DNA of 64,000 nucleotides from Solirubrobacter deserti (GTDB lineage Bacteria > Actinomycetota > Thermoleophilia > Solirubrobacterales > Solirubrobacteraceae). The stretch is from positions 62,001-126,000 of the forward strand of contig NZ_QPKJ02000006.1 in assembly GCF_003344625.1 (NCBI RefSeq), read 5' to 3'. Positions 25,401 to 34,286 of the stretch are shown one piece after another (the first letter of the stretch is position 1; every line of letters starts with the position of its first letter). Position numbers and translations under genes: made by a program. The notes below the pieces were generated by a model, which worked only from the letters and a program-made list of their open reading frames with translations, had not been told where the DNA came from and searched no databases.

Positions 25401-26061
25401 GGCCGTTCCCTCCCCCGTCGACATCAAGGCCCGCCTCGAAGCCGAGCGCGCCGGCACGCCGTTCCTGCTCTTCCGCGACGGCGAAGACGTCCAGCACATC
25501 CGCCCGCTCGAGCCCGCCGAGGCGCCGATCAGCATCGGCCGCGCGCCCGAGACCGCGCTCACGATCGCGTGGGACCCGGACGTGTCCCGGTTGCACGCCG
25601 AGCTGGAGATCTCCGGCGGCCAGTGGATGCTCGTCGACGACGGCCTCTCCCGCAACGGCTCGTTCGTGAACGGCGAGCGGTTGGTGGGACGGCGGCGCCT
25701 GCGGGACGGGGACGCGCTGCGCTTCGGTGAAACGCTCGTGCAGTTCCGCGCGCCGCTGCAGGGCGCGTCGCACGCGACGGCCGTCGCCGCGAACCTGGCG
25801 ACCGCGGCCGACCTGACCGAGGCCCAGCGCCGCGTGTTGGTGGCGCTGTGCCGGCCGTTCAAGGACGGCGACGCCTTCGCCACGCCCGCCACCAACCAGC
25901 AGATCGCGGCGGAGCTGTTCCTGTCGGTCGACGCCGTCAAGGGCCACCTCCGCACGCTGTTCGCGAAGTTCGGGGTGGACGAGCTGCCGCAGATGCAAAA
26001 GCGCGTGCGGCTGGCCGAGCGGGCGTTCCTGACGGGGGTCGTGACCGAGCGCGAGCTGTAG
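25399..26061 (+). CDS. FHA-domain transcriptional regulator with C-terminal helix-turn-helix
   Basis: A 220-residue protein. The FHA domain (about 40-120) shows ISIGRAPE, DVSRLHAELE and LSRNGSFVNGERL, with N in place of T in the STNG loop. The C-terminal part (about 140-205) is a helix-turn-helix of the LuxR/FHA-HTH kind (ATPATNQQIAAELFLSVDAVKGHLRTLFAKFGV). A phosphothreonine reader joined to a DNA-binding domain suggests transcription control by the nearby Ser/Thr kinase. The ATG overlaps the ATG of the divergent small FHA gene. It probably regulates the adjacent operon, but that is inference. Confidence 0.9.
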   Translation: MAVPSPVDIKARLEAERAGTPFLLFRDGEDVQHIRPLEPAEAPISIGRAPETALTIAWDPDVSRLHAELEISGGQWMLVDDGLSRNGSFVNGERLVGRRRLRDGDALRFGETLVQFRAPLQGASHATAVAANLATAADLTEAQRRVLVALCRPFKDGDAFATPATNQQIAAELFLSVDAVKGHLRTLFAKFGVDELPQMQKRVRLAERAFLTGVVTEREL

Positions 26062-26176
26062 CACGGGCCAGGTTGTATGCGCCGCGGCCCGGCGCCACCA
26101 CCAACCCGAGGTGTTGACCGGGCCACACCCCGGAAGCTCGAGCCGGTCGCAGTGGTGCCCGACCGGCTTGCGCGTC

Positions 26177-26401
26177 CTACTGCGCGCGAACGACGCGCGT
26201 GGCCCGGAAGCGGTACCCGTCCTGCACGGGCCCGCCGAGGTCCTCGACGTCGCACGTCACCGGTTCTCCCGCCGTGAGCCCGCGGAAGCCGGGACCGTCG
26301 ATCGCGCTGAAGTGCACCCAGATGTCCTGCTCGATCTCCGGGCTGGCGAGCACGCCCCAGCCCTCCTCGTCGCTCCAGGACTTCACCGTGGCGTTGAGCA
26401 T
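26177..26401 (-). CDS. Cold-shock-domain-like protein with altered RNP1 motif
   Basis: A 74-residue protein of CspA length and order: TVKSWSDEEGWGVLAS replaces the usual KGFGFI RNP1 region, while IWVHFSAIDGPGFRGL keeps the RNP2-like VHFSAI core. Two of the three canonical aromatic RNP1 positions are changed, so RNA binding may be weaker or altered. The start lies inside the end of the DUF6518 gene by 19 bases, which implies coupling. Cold induction cannot be judged from sequence. Confidence 0.85.
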   Translation of the reverse strand: MLNATVKSWSDEEGWGVLASPEIEQDIWVHFSAIDGPGFRGLTAGEPVTCDVEDLGGPVQDGYRFRATRVVRAQ

Positions 26402-26829
26402 CCGGGGATTGTCGCGTGCCGGCGCGACAGCGCACCGAGCGCCACACCGGTCGCGACCCACAGCGGACCGGTGTCGACGAGGCCCTCGATGACGAAGGCG
26501 CGCCCGAGGACGAGCAGCGCGCGCCGGTGGCCGGCGACCCCGAACAGCGAGCCGCCGCCGAGCGCGCCCGCGACCCAGAAGGCGACGGACCCGGCGCTCT
26601 CGAACGCGCCGGTGACGGCGTAGAAGCCGGCGAGCTGGCCGAGGCCGGCGACCGCGCCGGCGGTTGCGGCCCGGCGCCAGTTGGCCGCGAACGCGCCGAG
26701 GAGGAACGGAACGACGAGCCACGTGCTGAGCGAGTTGGCAAGCTGCTCAGGCGTGCCGGTGAGGTGGAGGCGGCCGAGTCCGCTGAGGGTTCCCGCGGCG
26801 AGACCCACGGCCACGGCTCGGAGGTGCAT
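26383..26829 (-). CDS. DUF6518-type membrane protein
   Basis: A 148-residue protein with four hydrophobic segments (about 5-20, 30-50, 58-75, 80-125) and the conserved-looking GTPEQLANSLSTWLVVPFLLGAF and LGQLAGFYAV blocks that I associate with DUF6518. The ATG at 26829 is chosen. The longer frame beyond it reads through the divergent promoter region of the peroxidase. It is followed, with overlap, by the cold-shock-like gene. Function is unknown. Confidence 0.7.
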   Translation of the reverse strand: MHLRAVAVGLAAGTLSGLGRLHLTGTPEQLANSLSTWLVVPFLLGAFAANWRRAATAGAVAGLGQLAGFYAVTGAFESAGSVAFWVAGALGGGSLFGVAGHRRALLVLGRAFVIEGLVDTGPLWVATGVALGALSRRHATIPGCSTPR

Positions 26830-26956
26830 GGCGGTGAGCGTAAGCGCCCCGGGCGGGCCCGATGTGTGGGGGGTGTGCAGATGTCGTGCAGTCCGGTATG
26901 GTCGCTCGGAAGGCGCGCCGTAACACACACTTCTCTGTTAATCGGAGGTGTTGAAG

Positions 26957-28119
26957 ATGGCTCACGGCCACTACCGGCTCGGTGAGAGCACGCCCCAGTC
27001 GGTGTACTACGACCAAGGACGGTTCGGTCGGCTGTTCCCGTCCCCACTGCCACCGTTTGCCGAAGACACCAGGAGGGTGAAGGAGGCACTCGCCGAGGTG
27101 GGTGCCAAAGGTGGCCCGATGGACGCCCGTGACCAGCCCGGCGATCCGGTCGCGCTCATCACCCAGGCGCCCCTGTTCAAGAACAACCCTGACAACCCGA
27201 AGCTCACCGCCGGGTTCACCTTCGTCGGGCAGTTCCTCGACCACGACATGACGTTCGATCCGACCTCGAGCCTGCGCCGCCAGCAGGACCCGGAGTCGAT
27301 CCGCAACTTCCGCGTGCCGGCGCTCGACCTCGACAGCGTCTACGGCAGCGGCCCGGTCGTGACCTGCCCCGCAACAGCCAGAACCGGGCGCTGCTCGGTG
27401 ACCCGCGCAACGACGAGAACCTGATCGTGTCACAGCTTCACCTGGCCATGTTGCGCTTTCACAACCGAGTCGTCGACGATGTCAAGGATGAGTTCGGACC
27501 TACTTACACCAAGCGGGAGATCTTCCGCGAGGCACAACGGCGTGTGCGGTGGCACTATCAGTGAATGGTGTTGCACGAGTTTCTGGTCAAGACGGTCGGG
27601 GAGCCGCTGGTGAAGACGGTCCTCGACACGGGCCCGAAGTACTACTCGTGGAGGCATGACCCGTACATACCGGTGGAGTTCTCCGTCGGCGCCTACCGCT
27701 TCGGTCACTCACAGGTGCGCCCGAGCTACCGCGCGAATTTCGGTACCAATGGGGATGACATCGGCCAGCAATTCTTCGCGTTCTTCAGCGACCACCAGCT
27801 CGATCCCACCGACGTCGACCCCGCCGACCTGCGCGGCGGGTGCCGCGCGCCACGGCGCTTCATCGACTGGCAGACGTTCTTCGACAAGCGCACGCCGTTG
27901 TGGTTCTACGTGCTGCGGGAGGCCGACCTCAAGCAGAGCGGCCAGCGACTCGGGCCGGTCGGCGGCCGGATCGTCGCCGAGGTCATCATCGGGCTGATTC
28001 GCGGGGATCGCGACTCCTACCTGCGCCAGGACCCGGAGTGGACCCCCACCTACGGCGCCGGCGACGGCTTCACGATGGTTGATCTGCTCAACACCGCGGA
28101 GGTCGTCGCGAAGCTCTGA
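26957..28119 (+). pseudogene. Broken heme peroxidase (animal-type peroxidase family)
   Basis: The first frame (from ATG 26957, GGAGG upstream) encodes the N-terminal half including the distal-heme region GQFLDHDMTFD and ALDLDSVYGSGP. Near base 27358 the reading jumps: the next block, DLPRNSQNRALLGDPRNDEN, is in another frame, and the intervening residues normally present between these motifs are missing, so a deletion shifted the frame. A TGA at 27562 then replaces the Trp of the usual RWHYQW motif. The remainder (from 27565), with the proximal-His region YRFGHSQVRPSYR, stays open to 28119. At least two independent lesions make this a pseudogene. Confidence 0.85.
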
Positions 28120-28239
28120 TCTCGCCGCCCGGGACGGGTGTGCACCTTTGGATGCCCGTTCGCGCTCCGAATTCCGGGCGGGGTCCGTAGCCTGTACGGA
28201 TCACGTCGGTCGGCTCGTACAGCGAAGGCAGGAGCGCTC

Positions 28240-31200
28240 GTGGCCGCGCCTGAGCGCATCGAGGACGCACGCGCGCCCGAGTCCCCGGTGGCCGCGGCCG
28301 CGCCTGCCCTGGCCGCCGCTGCGCCCGTCAGCGCTCCGGCAGGCCCGGGCAGCATGGGCGTCGACCAGGTCCTGAACCTGCAGCAGAGCATCGGCAACGC
28401 CGCGATCTCGTCCTACCTCGGAGCCGCCGCTCCGGGTGGTGCCGCGCCGCCGGCGCCGCCGCCCGCCGCGCCGGTCGCGGCCGACACGGCGATCATGCAC
28501 GGCCTCCGCGCCATCGCGGGTGAGCGCGCGAACGGCGCGGCGGCGCCGGGCGCCACTCCCGCGACCGCGCCGGCCACCGCCACAGCGGCGCCGGGCGCCG
28601 GTCCGGCGGCCGCGCCGGCCACCGCCGCCGCGCCGGGCGCCGCTCCCGCGACCTCGCCGGCCACCGCCGCCGCGCCGGGTGCCGCTCCTGGCGCCGCGAC
28701 GTCTGCGCTTGCTGCCGCCCCCGGGGCGGCCGTGGCACCGCCGACGCTGAAGCTGCCGGCCCTGGCACCCGCGGTGAGCGTGGCGCCGCCCGCGCCACCC
28801 GCCGTCGAGACGGCGCCCAAGCCGGTCGCACCGCCGGGCGCGGAGGCCGCCGACACGGAGGCCGTCCCGCCTGCGCCGAAGACGGACGCGGCGGCGCCGC
28901 CGGTCGAGGAGGCCGCGGAGGGAGCGGGCGGCGAGGCCAAGCCCGCCCAGGCCGGTGCGGGCGGCGAGGCGGCCGACCCGCGCTCAGAGGCCGAAGCCGT
29001 CTTCCAGCAGGCCACCGGCGGCGAGACCACCGACGAGCCCGACGAGGACGGCGGCGAGGCCTTCGACCCCGCCGCCGAGGCCGAGGCCGAGAAGGAGCCC
29101 GACCCGGAGCCCGCGCCCGAGCCCAAGAAGGGCGCCGCGCCCGCCGCCGCGGCCGGTGGCGGTGGCGGTGGCGGTGGCGCCGCGCCCGAAGCCGCTGCGC
29201 CGGCGCCGGCCGCCGCGCCGGCGCCCGCCGGGCCGGTGCCGGAGCCCGCCGGGCCCGATCCCGCCCAGCTCGCCGCCGCCGCGAACCGCCCCGCCCCCGC
29301 GGCCGCCGCGCCGCCTCGGCCCGCCGACGCCGGCATCCCGGCCACCGCGCTCGTCGACCCCGCGCAGGCCGCCGAGCTCATCAAGACGAACCCGGCCGAA
29401 GCCGCCGCCGAGGGCATCCCGGGCGCGGCCGCGCAGGCCGCGGTCGCCGTGGGACTTCCGGCCGCCGCCGGCCCGACCGTGGCCGCGGTCGCGGGCGTCG
29501 GCCCGGCCGCGCCTGCGGCGACGGGCGCCGCTGCGCCGCTCGTGGGCACCGAAGCCGCCGCGGCGGCTGGGGGCCTCGCGCCCGCCCCGACGACCGCTGC
29601 GGCTGCACCCGCGGCGATCGCCGCGCCGGCCACGCCGGCCGCCGACAGCTCGGTCGCCTCCGCCGCTGCCGCCCCGTCCGCAACCGCCACGCCGGCCGCC
29701 GACACCTCGGTCGCCCCCGCCGCTGCGGCCCCGCCCGTGACCGCCACGCCGGCCGCCGACACCTCGGCCGCCACCGCCGCGCCGGCTGCCGACACGTCGA
29801 CCGCCCCCGTCGTGGCCCCCACCCCGGCCGCGGCCGGTCCCGCCCCCGCCTTGCCGGGCGCCGCCGGGCCGGCGGACGACCCGCTGGCCGCGGCGCCCGC
29901 GGTTCCCGAGACGACCGCGTCGGCCGCGGACACGGCCGGTGCCGGCGGCCCGACGCCGGAGGCCGCGCCGGCCCCGGACACCGCGGCCGCCGCGCCCGCG
30001 CCCGACATCGCGGGCGCCCCCGGCGCGGCAGGGCCCGCCCCGGACGCCGCCGCCGCCGGCACGGCGGGCCCAGACGCGGCGAAGGCCGAAGACGCCGAAG
30101 GCGCCGCGAAGGACGAGGCACCGGCGGCCGAAGGCGGCGAGGCGGCCGGCCCAGAAGGCGCGGAGGCGGCGGGCGACGGTCCCGGCACCGACGCGGCCGG
30201 ACCCGAGGGTGCGGAGACCGAGGGCGGCGAGGCAGCCGCGGACGCGCCGGGTCCCGAAGGCGCCGACGCCGCGGGTCCCGAAGGCGCCGAGGCCGAGGAG
30301 GAGGGCGCCGACAGCGAGGGCGCCGAGGCCGAGGACGACATCTTCCAGGAGGACCCCGACGAGCTCGCGGAGGACGGCGAGTCCGCCCCCGCCACGGCGT
30401 CGACGTCGCAGGAGCCGGAGCAGCCCGCCGAGGCTTCTCCCCCACCTGAGCCGCCGCTGCCGTCCGGCGCGGTGCTGGCCGAGCCGGCCAACATCAAGTC
30501 GATCGAGCCCGACGACGGCGGTGCGTCCTCGCAGACCGAGGCGCCCTCGCTCACGTCGGCCTCGCCGACCGCCGCGGCAGCCGGCGCCGGTCCACAGAAC
30601 GACGCCGCCGCCGAGGCCGAAGCGGTCGCCGCCGCGGCGGAGGCCAAGGCCGAACGTCAACGCGTGCGCGAGGAGCGCAAGCGGCTGCGCAAGTCCCTCA
30701 AGGAGGGCCGGCGCGCCGTCGAGGCCGCGCTCAGCGAAGCCACGAACGCCGAGAGCACCAAGCTCAAGGCCGCGGCCGGGCGGACACAGGCCGCGATCAC
30801 GCAGGCCGTCGCCAAGCAGACGCGCGACGTCACCGCCGCGGGCACGCAGCAGCAGGCCGCGGTCACGGGCGCGTTCTCGCGCGCGAAGGCGCAGGTCACC
30901 GCCGCGATCTCCGGCGCCAAGGCGAAGGTCACCGCGGCGGGCTCCCAGGCAACGGGCCAGGTGAACACGTGGCACGGCGGCGCGAAGTCCAAGACGCAGA
31001 GCGCCGCGAACGAGGGCGCGTCCGAGGCCACGCAGGCCGGTAGCACCGCCGCGCAGCAGGGAACGGCCGCGGTCAACGCCACCTCGGGCAAGGTGCAGGG
31101 CTCGATCTCCTCCACCGCGGGCGCTGTTCAGGGCCAGTCCGGCGGCGGCGGTGGCGTCAACGAGGCGGCGGCCGAAGGCAACGCGAAGGTCGCGTCGCGC

Positions 31201-33309
31201 GTGTCCGGCGAGACCGCGGGCAAGGTCACTTCCCAGGGCTCGCAGGTCGTCTCCGGCGTCCGCTCCCAGGGCTCGAAGATCGGCTCGACGTTCCAGGCCA
31301 AGGGCCGCGAGGCCTCACAGGCGATCAAGCAGACGCTGCCCGGGGCGATGTCGGCGATCAACGCCGTCAAGCAGCAGGCCACCTCAGCGGTCAAGAAGGG
31401 CGTGAGCACCGGTCAGTCCTCGCTCTCCCAGGTCCAGTCCCAGTCCCAGAAGTCGCTCGCCACCCAGCAGTCCGGCGCCAAGCAGGGCATCGCGCAGACC
31501 GTCGCGTCCACCAAGCAGGGCATCGCGCAGATCGGCAAGGGCGCGACCGCCGCCGCCAAGGCCCAGAACGCCGCCGCGACCAAGGCGCTGAAGGGCAACG
31601 CCGCCCAGCTGCGCAAGATGGTCAAGAAGGCGTACATCTTCAAAGAGGACGCCGACACCGTCACCCAGGAGGTCAAGGGCGGGCTCAAGAAGCTCTCCAG
31701 CCAGGGCGTCGTGCAGGCGGGCAAGACCGCGAAGGACGCCGCGGGCGCCGCGGCCGGCGCGAGCAAGGGCGCCAAGTCGGGCCTCACGCAGCAGACGAGC
31801 GCGGCCTCCTCGTCCGCCACCCAGACGGCGGGCGGCGCGAGCAAGGGCGCGAGCGGCGTCTCCAGCAGCGTCTCCAGCCAGGTCAAGAGCACCGCCACGG
31901 GCGCGCAGACGACCGGCAACCACACCGTCACCCAGTACGCGGGCAAGGTCAAGCAGGGCGTCGGCAAGGTCAAGGAGAAGTTCACTTCCGGCCTGAGCAC
32001 GACCAAGGGCGAGATGGACGCCCACGCGGCCAAGGTCCAGGGCGGCACGCAGAAGGTCCCGGGTGACAACCAGGGCAAGGTGTCCCAGGGCCAGGCCAAG
32101 GTCAACGCGGAGGCCCAGAAGGAACCGGAGAAGCCGAGCGGGCTGTGGGGCAAGATCGTCAGCGCCGCCAAGTGGGTGGCGGAGAAGCTCAAGGCCGCGT
32201 TCAAGTTCATCGCGCAACTGCTGACCGACCCGGGCTTCTGGGTGAGCCTGATCGTCGCCGTCGCGCTGACCGCGTTCGTGATCGCGACGTTCGGCTCCGG
32301 CCTCGCGGTGCTCGTCGTCGCCGGCGCGGTGATCGGCGCCATCAGCGCCGGCGCGGGCCAGATCGTCACCAACCTGTCCCAGGGCAAGGCGTGGAACGAG
32401 GGCCTCGGCACCGCGATGCTGGTCGGCGGCGCGTTCGGCATGATCCCGGGCGTCGGCTCCGCGCTCGGCAAGTTCGGCGGCGCCGCCGCGCGCAAGCTCG
32501 CCCCCACCCTCGCCGGCAAGTTCGCCCAGAGCGCGAGCCGCCGCGTCGCCTCCAGCGTCTTCGGCCGCACCGCCTCGCGCGCCATCCAGGGCGCGCGCGG
32601 CCTCGCCAGCCGGGTCGGCAACGCCGGTCGGCGCCTGCTCAACACCGGCCCCGGACGCGTGCTCACGGCGCCGTTCCGGATCGCCGCCAACGCGGGCACG
32701 CGCGCGGGCGACGCCGTCCGCAAGGGCGCCTCGCAGGTCCGCGACTGGGCGCGCGGGATGCCGCGCGTGCGCGACATCCGGGTGAGCCAGAAGACCGTCA
32801 AGCCGCTCACACGCGGCGACACGCAGACGATCGACGAGGTCGCCGACGAGTACCGCCGCCGCGGCTACTGGGACGACCCGCTCGACGTCGTCGACTTCCC
32901 GGACGGGCTCACGTCCGTCGACCACCGCCGCCTCGTCGCCGCCGACCGCGCCGGGACCAACCGCATCCCGGTGCGCAAGCACAGCCCCACCGACCCGGTG
33001 CCGAACCCCGAGCGCTACGTCAACGAGAAGAACATCTACCGGATGCCCGACGGCACGTACGCGACCGGCGACGCCGCCCGCAAGGGCGGAGAGCTCGCGT
33101 TCGCCAAGGGCGCGCTGCCGAGCAACTGGGGCGAGGCGATCATGTTCCGCAGCGCCAAGCAGGGCGCCGGCTTCCCGCTCACCGGCAGCACGACGATGCC
33201 GACCGTGACCGCGCAGACCAGCGCGCCCACCGGCGTCGCCACGCCGCGCTTCCCGTCCGAGATCCCGGGCTCGATCGGCGTCGGCGAAGGCGCCCGCCGC
33301 CGCGACTGA
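28240..33309 (+). CDS. Giant Ala/Pro-rich polymorphic-toxin-like protein
   Basis: A 1,689-residue protein starting at GTG with AGGAG six bases upstream. Residues 47-60 (LQQSIGNAAISSYL) match the LQ.s.GN.Av..ll helix found in proteins linked to extracellular contractile injection systems and in DUF4157-type toxins. Residues about 60-790 are disordered Ala/Pro, ending acidic. About 800-850 is a charged coiled coil. About 850-1290 is a Gln/Ala/Ser/Gly/Lys helical pseudo-repeat. About 1322-1425 is a hydrophobic segment (FWVSLIVAVALTAFVI), a common pre-toxin module. The last about 170 residues contain TSVDHRRLVAADRAGTNRIP and NWGEAIMFRSAKQ, like polymorphic-toxin C-terminal domains. Export route and activity are inferred, and no injection genes lie in the window. 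Confidence 0.75.
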   Translation: MAAPERIEDARAPESPVAAAAPALAAAAPVSAPAGPGSMGVDQVLNLQQSIGNAAISSYLGAAAPGGAAPPAPPPAAPVAADTAIMHGLRAIAGERANGAAAPGATPATAPATATAAPGAGPAAAPATAAAPGAAPATSPATAAAPGAAPGAATSALAAAPGAAVAPPTLKLPALAPAVSVAPPAPPAVETAPKPVAPPGAEAADTEAVPPAPKTDAAAPPVEEAAEGAGGEAKPAQAGAGGEAADPRSEAEAVFQQATGGETTDEPDEDGGEAFDPAAEAEAEKEPDPEPAPEPKKGAAPAAAAGGGGGGGGAAPEAAAPAPAAAPAPAGPVPEPAGPDPAQLAAAANRPAPAAAAPPRPADAGIPATALVDPAQAAELIKTNPAEAAAEGIPGAAAQAAVAVGLPAAAGPTVAAVAGVGPAAPAATGAAAPLVGTEAAAAAGGLAPAPTTAAAAPAAIAAPATPAADSSVASAAAAPSATATPAADTSVAPAAAAPPVTATPAADTSAATAAPAADTSTAPVVAPTPAAAGPAPALPGAAGPADDPLAAAPAVPETTASAADTAGAGGPTPEAAPAPDTAAAAPAPDIAGAPGAAGPAPDAAAAGTAGPDAAKAEDAEGAAKDEAPAAEGGEAAGPEGAEAAGDGPGTDAAGPEGAETEGGEAAADAPGPEGADAAGPEGAEAEEEGADSEGAEAEDDIFQEDPDELAEDGESAPATASTSQEPEQPAEASPPPEPPLPSGAVLAEPANIKSIEPDDGGASSQTEAPSLTSASPTAAAAGAGPQNDAAAEAEAVAAAAEAKAERQRVREERKRLRKSLKEGRRAVEAALSEATNAESTKLKAAAGRTQAAITQAVAKQTRDVTAAGTQQQAAVTGAFSRAKAQVTAAISGAKAKVTAAGSQATGQVNTWHGGAKSKTQSAANEGASEATQAGSTAAQQGTAAVNATSGKVQGSISSTAGAVQGQSGGGGGVNEAAAEGNAKVASRVSGETAGKVTSQGSQVVSGVRSQGSKIGSTFQAKGREASQAIKQTLPGAMSAINAVKQQATSAVKKGVSTGQSSLSQVQSQSQKSLATQQSGAKQGIAQTVASTKQGIAQIGKGATAAAKAQNAAATKALKGNAAQLRKMVKKAYIFKEDADTVTQEVKGGLKKLSSQGVVQAGKTAKDAAGAAAGASKGAKSGLTQQTSAASSSATQTAGGASKGASGVSSSVSSQVKSTATGAQTTGNHTVTQYAGKVKQGVGKVKEKFTSGLSTTKGEMDAHAAKVQGGTQKVPGDNQGKVSQGQAKVNAEAQKEPEKPSGLWGKIVSAAKWVAEKLKAAFKFIAQLLTDPGFWVSLIVAVALTAFVIATFGSGLAVLVVAGAVIGAISAGAGQIVTNLSQGKAWNEGLGTAMLVGGAFGMIPGVGSALGKFGGAAARKLAPTLAGKFAQSASRRVASSVFGRTASRAIQGARGLASRVGNAGRRLLNTGPGRVLTAPFRIAANAGTRAGDAVRKGASQVRDWARGMPRVRDIRVSQKTVKPLTRGDTQTIDEVADEYRRRGYWDDPLDVVDFPDGLTSVDHRRLVAADRAGTNRIPVRKHSPTDPVPNPERYVNEKNIYRMPDGTYATGDAARKGGELAFAKGALPSNWGEAIMFRSAKQGAGFPLTGSTTMPTVTAQTSAPTGVATPRFPSEIPGSIGVGEGARRRD

Positions 33310-33310
33310 C

Positions 33311-34009
33311 GTGTCACTCATCGCAGCTTTCGTCGCGTACCTGCGCGACCGCACGACCATGGACCAACTCGTCGCCGCGCTCGGCAACCGCCCCGAGGCG
33401 CGGCTGCTCGAAGAAGGCGCCTGGGTCGGCCCCACGGTCCCGAAGGACGCGGGTCCCGGCGACCTCTGGCTGGACACGGTCGAGCTGATGCCCATGCGGC
33501 TCGTCCCGCGCGAGCACCCGCCGTACACGACGGGCTGGGTCGCTACACGCCCGGTCGAGCGCTGGCAGTTCGCCGCCTTCCTCGAGCTGGCCGACATCCG
33601 GCACGGCGAAGGCCTGTTCGACCGCGAGCGCATCCTGGACGGGCCGGAGTCCGGCCCGGTGACCAAGGTCCTGCGCGAGGAGGCCGACCTCTACGCCCAC
33701 TGGTTCGGGAAGATCCTCGCCGACCGCATCACGTGGCAGCTGGTGGTCGAGGCGCCGGGGGGCGATCCCGCGGACGACTGGGGGCTGGTCGCCGAATGGG
33801 ACAACGAGGCCTACGAGGGCGCCTACGGCGTCGTCACGCCGGACGCCGTCTACAAGGACGCGGACGAGCTCCCGACGTTCAGCGCGTTCGAAGCGCCCGA
33901 CGGCGTCTTCTTCCGCACGTTCGTGCACCCCCAGCTCGGTCTGACCGACCAGCTCACCCGGGCGCCGGAGATCCCGGCCGAGCTACGCAACGTCGCCCCG
34001 CGCCAGTAG
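33311..34009 (+). CDS. Candidate immunity protein for the upstream toxin-like protein
   Basis: A 232-residue soluble acidic protein starting (GTG) one base after the giant gene's stop. An ATG at 33359 is an alternative. It has no signal peptide. Features include WQFAAFLELADIRHGEGLF, a central Asp/Glu-rich region and a final FRTFVHPQLGLTDQLTRAPE. I do not recognise a family, though the mix of W, D and E resembles SUKH or Imm-type proteins. Position, size, acidity and co-transcription fit an immunity protein, and that assignment is inference from context alone. Confidence 0.6.
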   Translation: MSLIAAFVAYLRDRTTMDQLVAALGNRPEARLLEEGAWVGPTVPKDAGPGDLWLDTVELMPMRLVPREHPPYTTGWVATRPVERWQFAAFLELADIRHGEGLFDRERILDGPESGPVTKVLREEADLYAHWFGKILADRITWQLVVEAPGGDPADDWGLVAEWDNEAYEGAYGVVTPDAVYKDADELPTFSAFEAPDGVFFRTFVHPQLGLTDQLTRAPEIPAELRNVAPRQ

Positions 34010-34019
34010 CGCGCTTCAC

Positions 34020-34226
34020 GTTCCCCTTGAGGATCTGCCCCCAGCGCGGGTCGCTCGGGTCCAGGTCGGCCTGCCGAGGACGTTGACCTCGAACGCGGCA
34101 CAGGTCGTCGGCCTCGGCGTCGACGATCAGGCCCGAGAGCTCGATGCCGGCGTCCTTGACGAGGATGTCGAGCCCGGCACCGCCCGTGACCAGCGCGTGT
34201 CGGCCTGCGAGCACGTCCTGAGCCAT
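34020..34226 (-). pseudogene. Remnant of a short-chain dehydrogenase
   Basis: The ATG at 34226 has a GAGGAG ribosome-binding site. The translation starts MAQDVLAGRHALVTGG, the Rossmann nucleotide-binding strand, then jumps directly to AGLDILVKDAGIELSG, where the family has LDILVNNAG about 70 residues later. Near 34095 the frame is also lost: FEVNVLG is recovered only in a neighbouring frame. The C-terminal half with the catalytic Tyr-x-x-x-Lys is absent. The gene was therefore reduced by an internal deletion, a frameshift and truncation. The remnant lies between the toxin block and an intact epimerase gene. Confidence 0.6.
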
Positions 34227-34286
34227 CCGGTTCTCCTCGTCCGCGAAGGGCTGCGGGAAACCTATGCCACGGCGATCACGCCCGAG

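Noticed and set aside
28138..28239. Longer ATG-like N-terminus for the toxin-like gene
   Set aside because: The 34 extra residues are Cys/Arg-rich and unlike the family, while AGGAG sits just before the GTG at 28240.
28413..30647. Long minus-strand open frame (744 codons) opposite the toxin-like gene
   Set aside because: It is an antisense shadow of a GC-rich Ala/Pro sequence; the product is pure Ala/Gly/Ser/Pro with no fold, and the plus strand has a good start and domain order.
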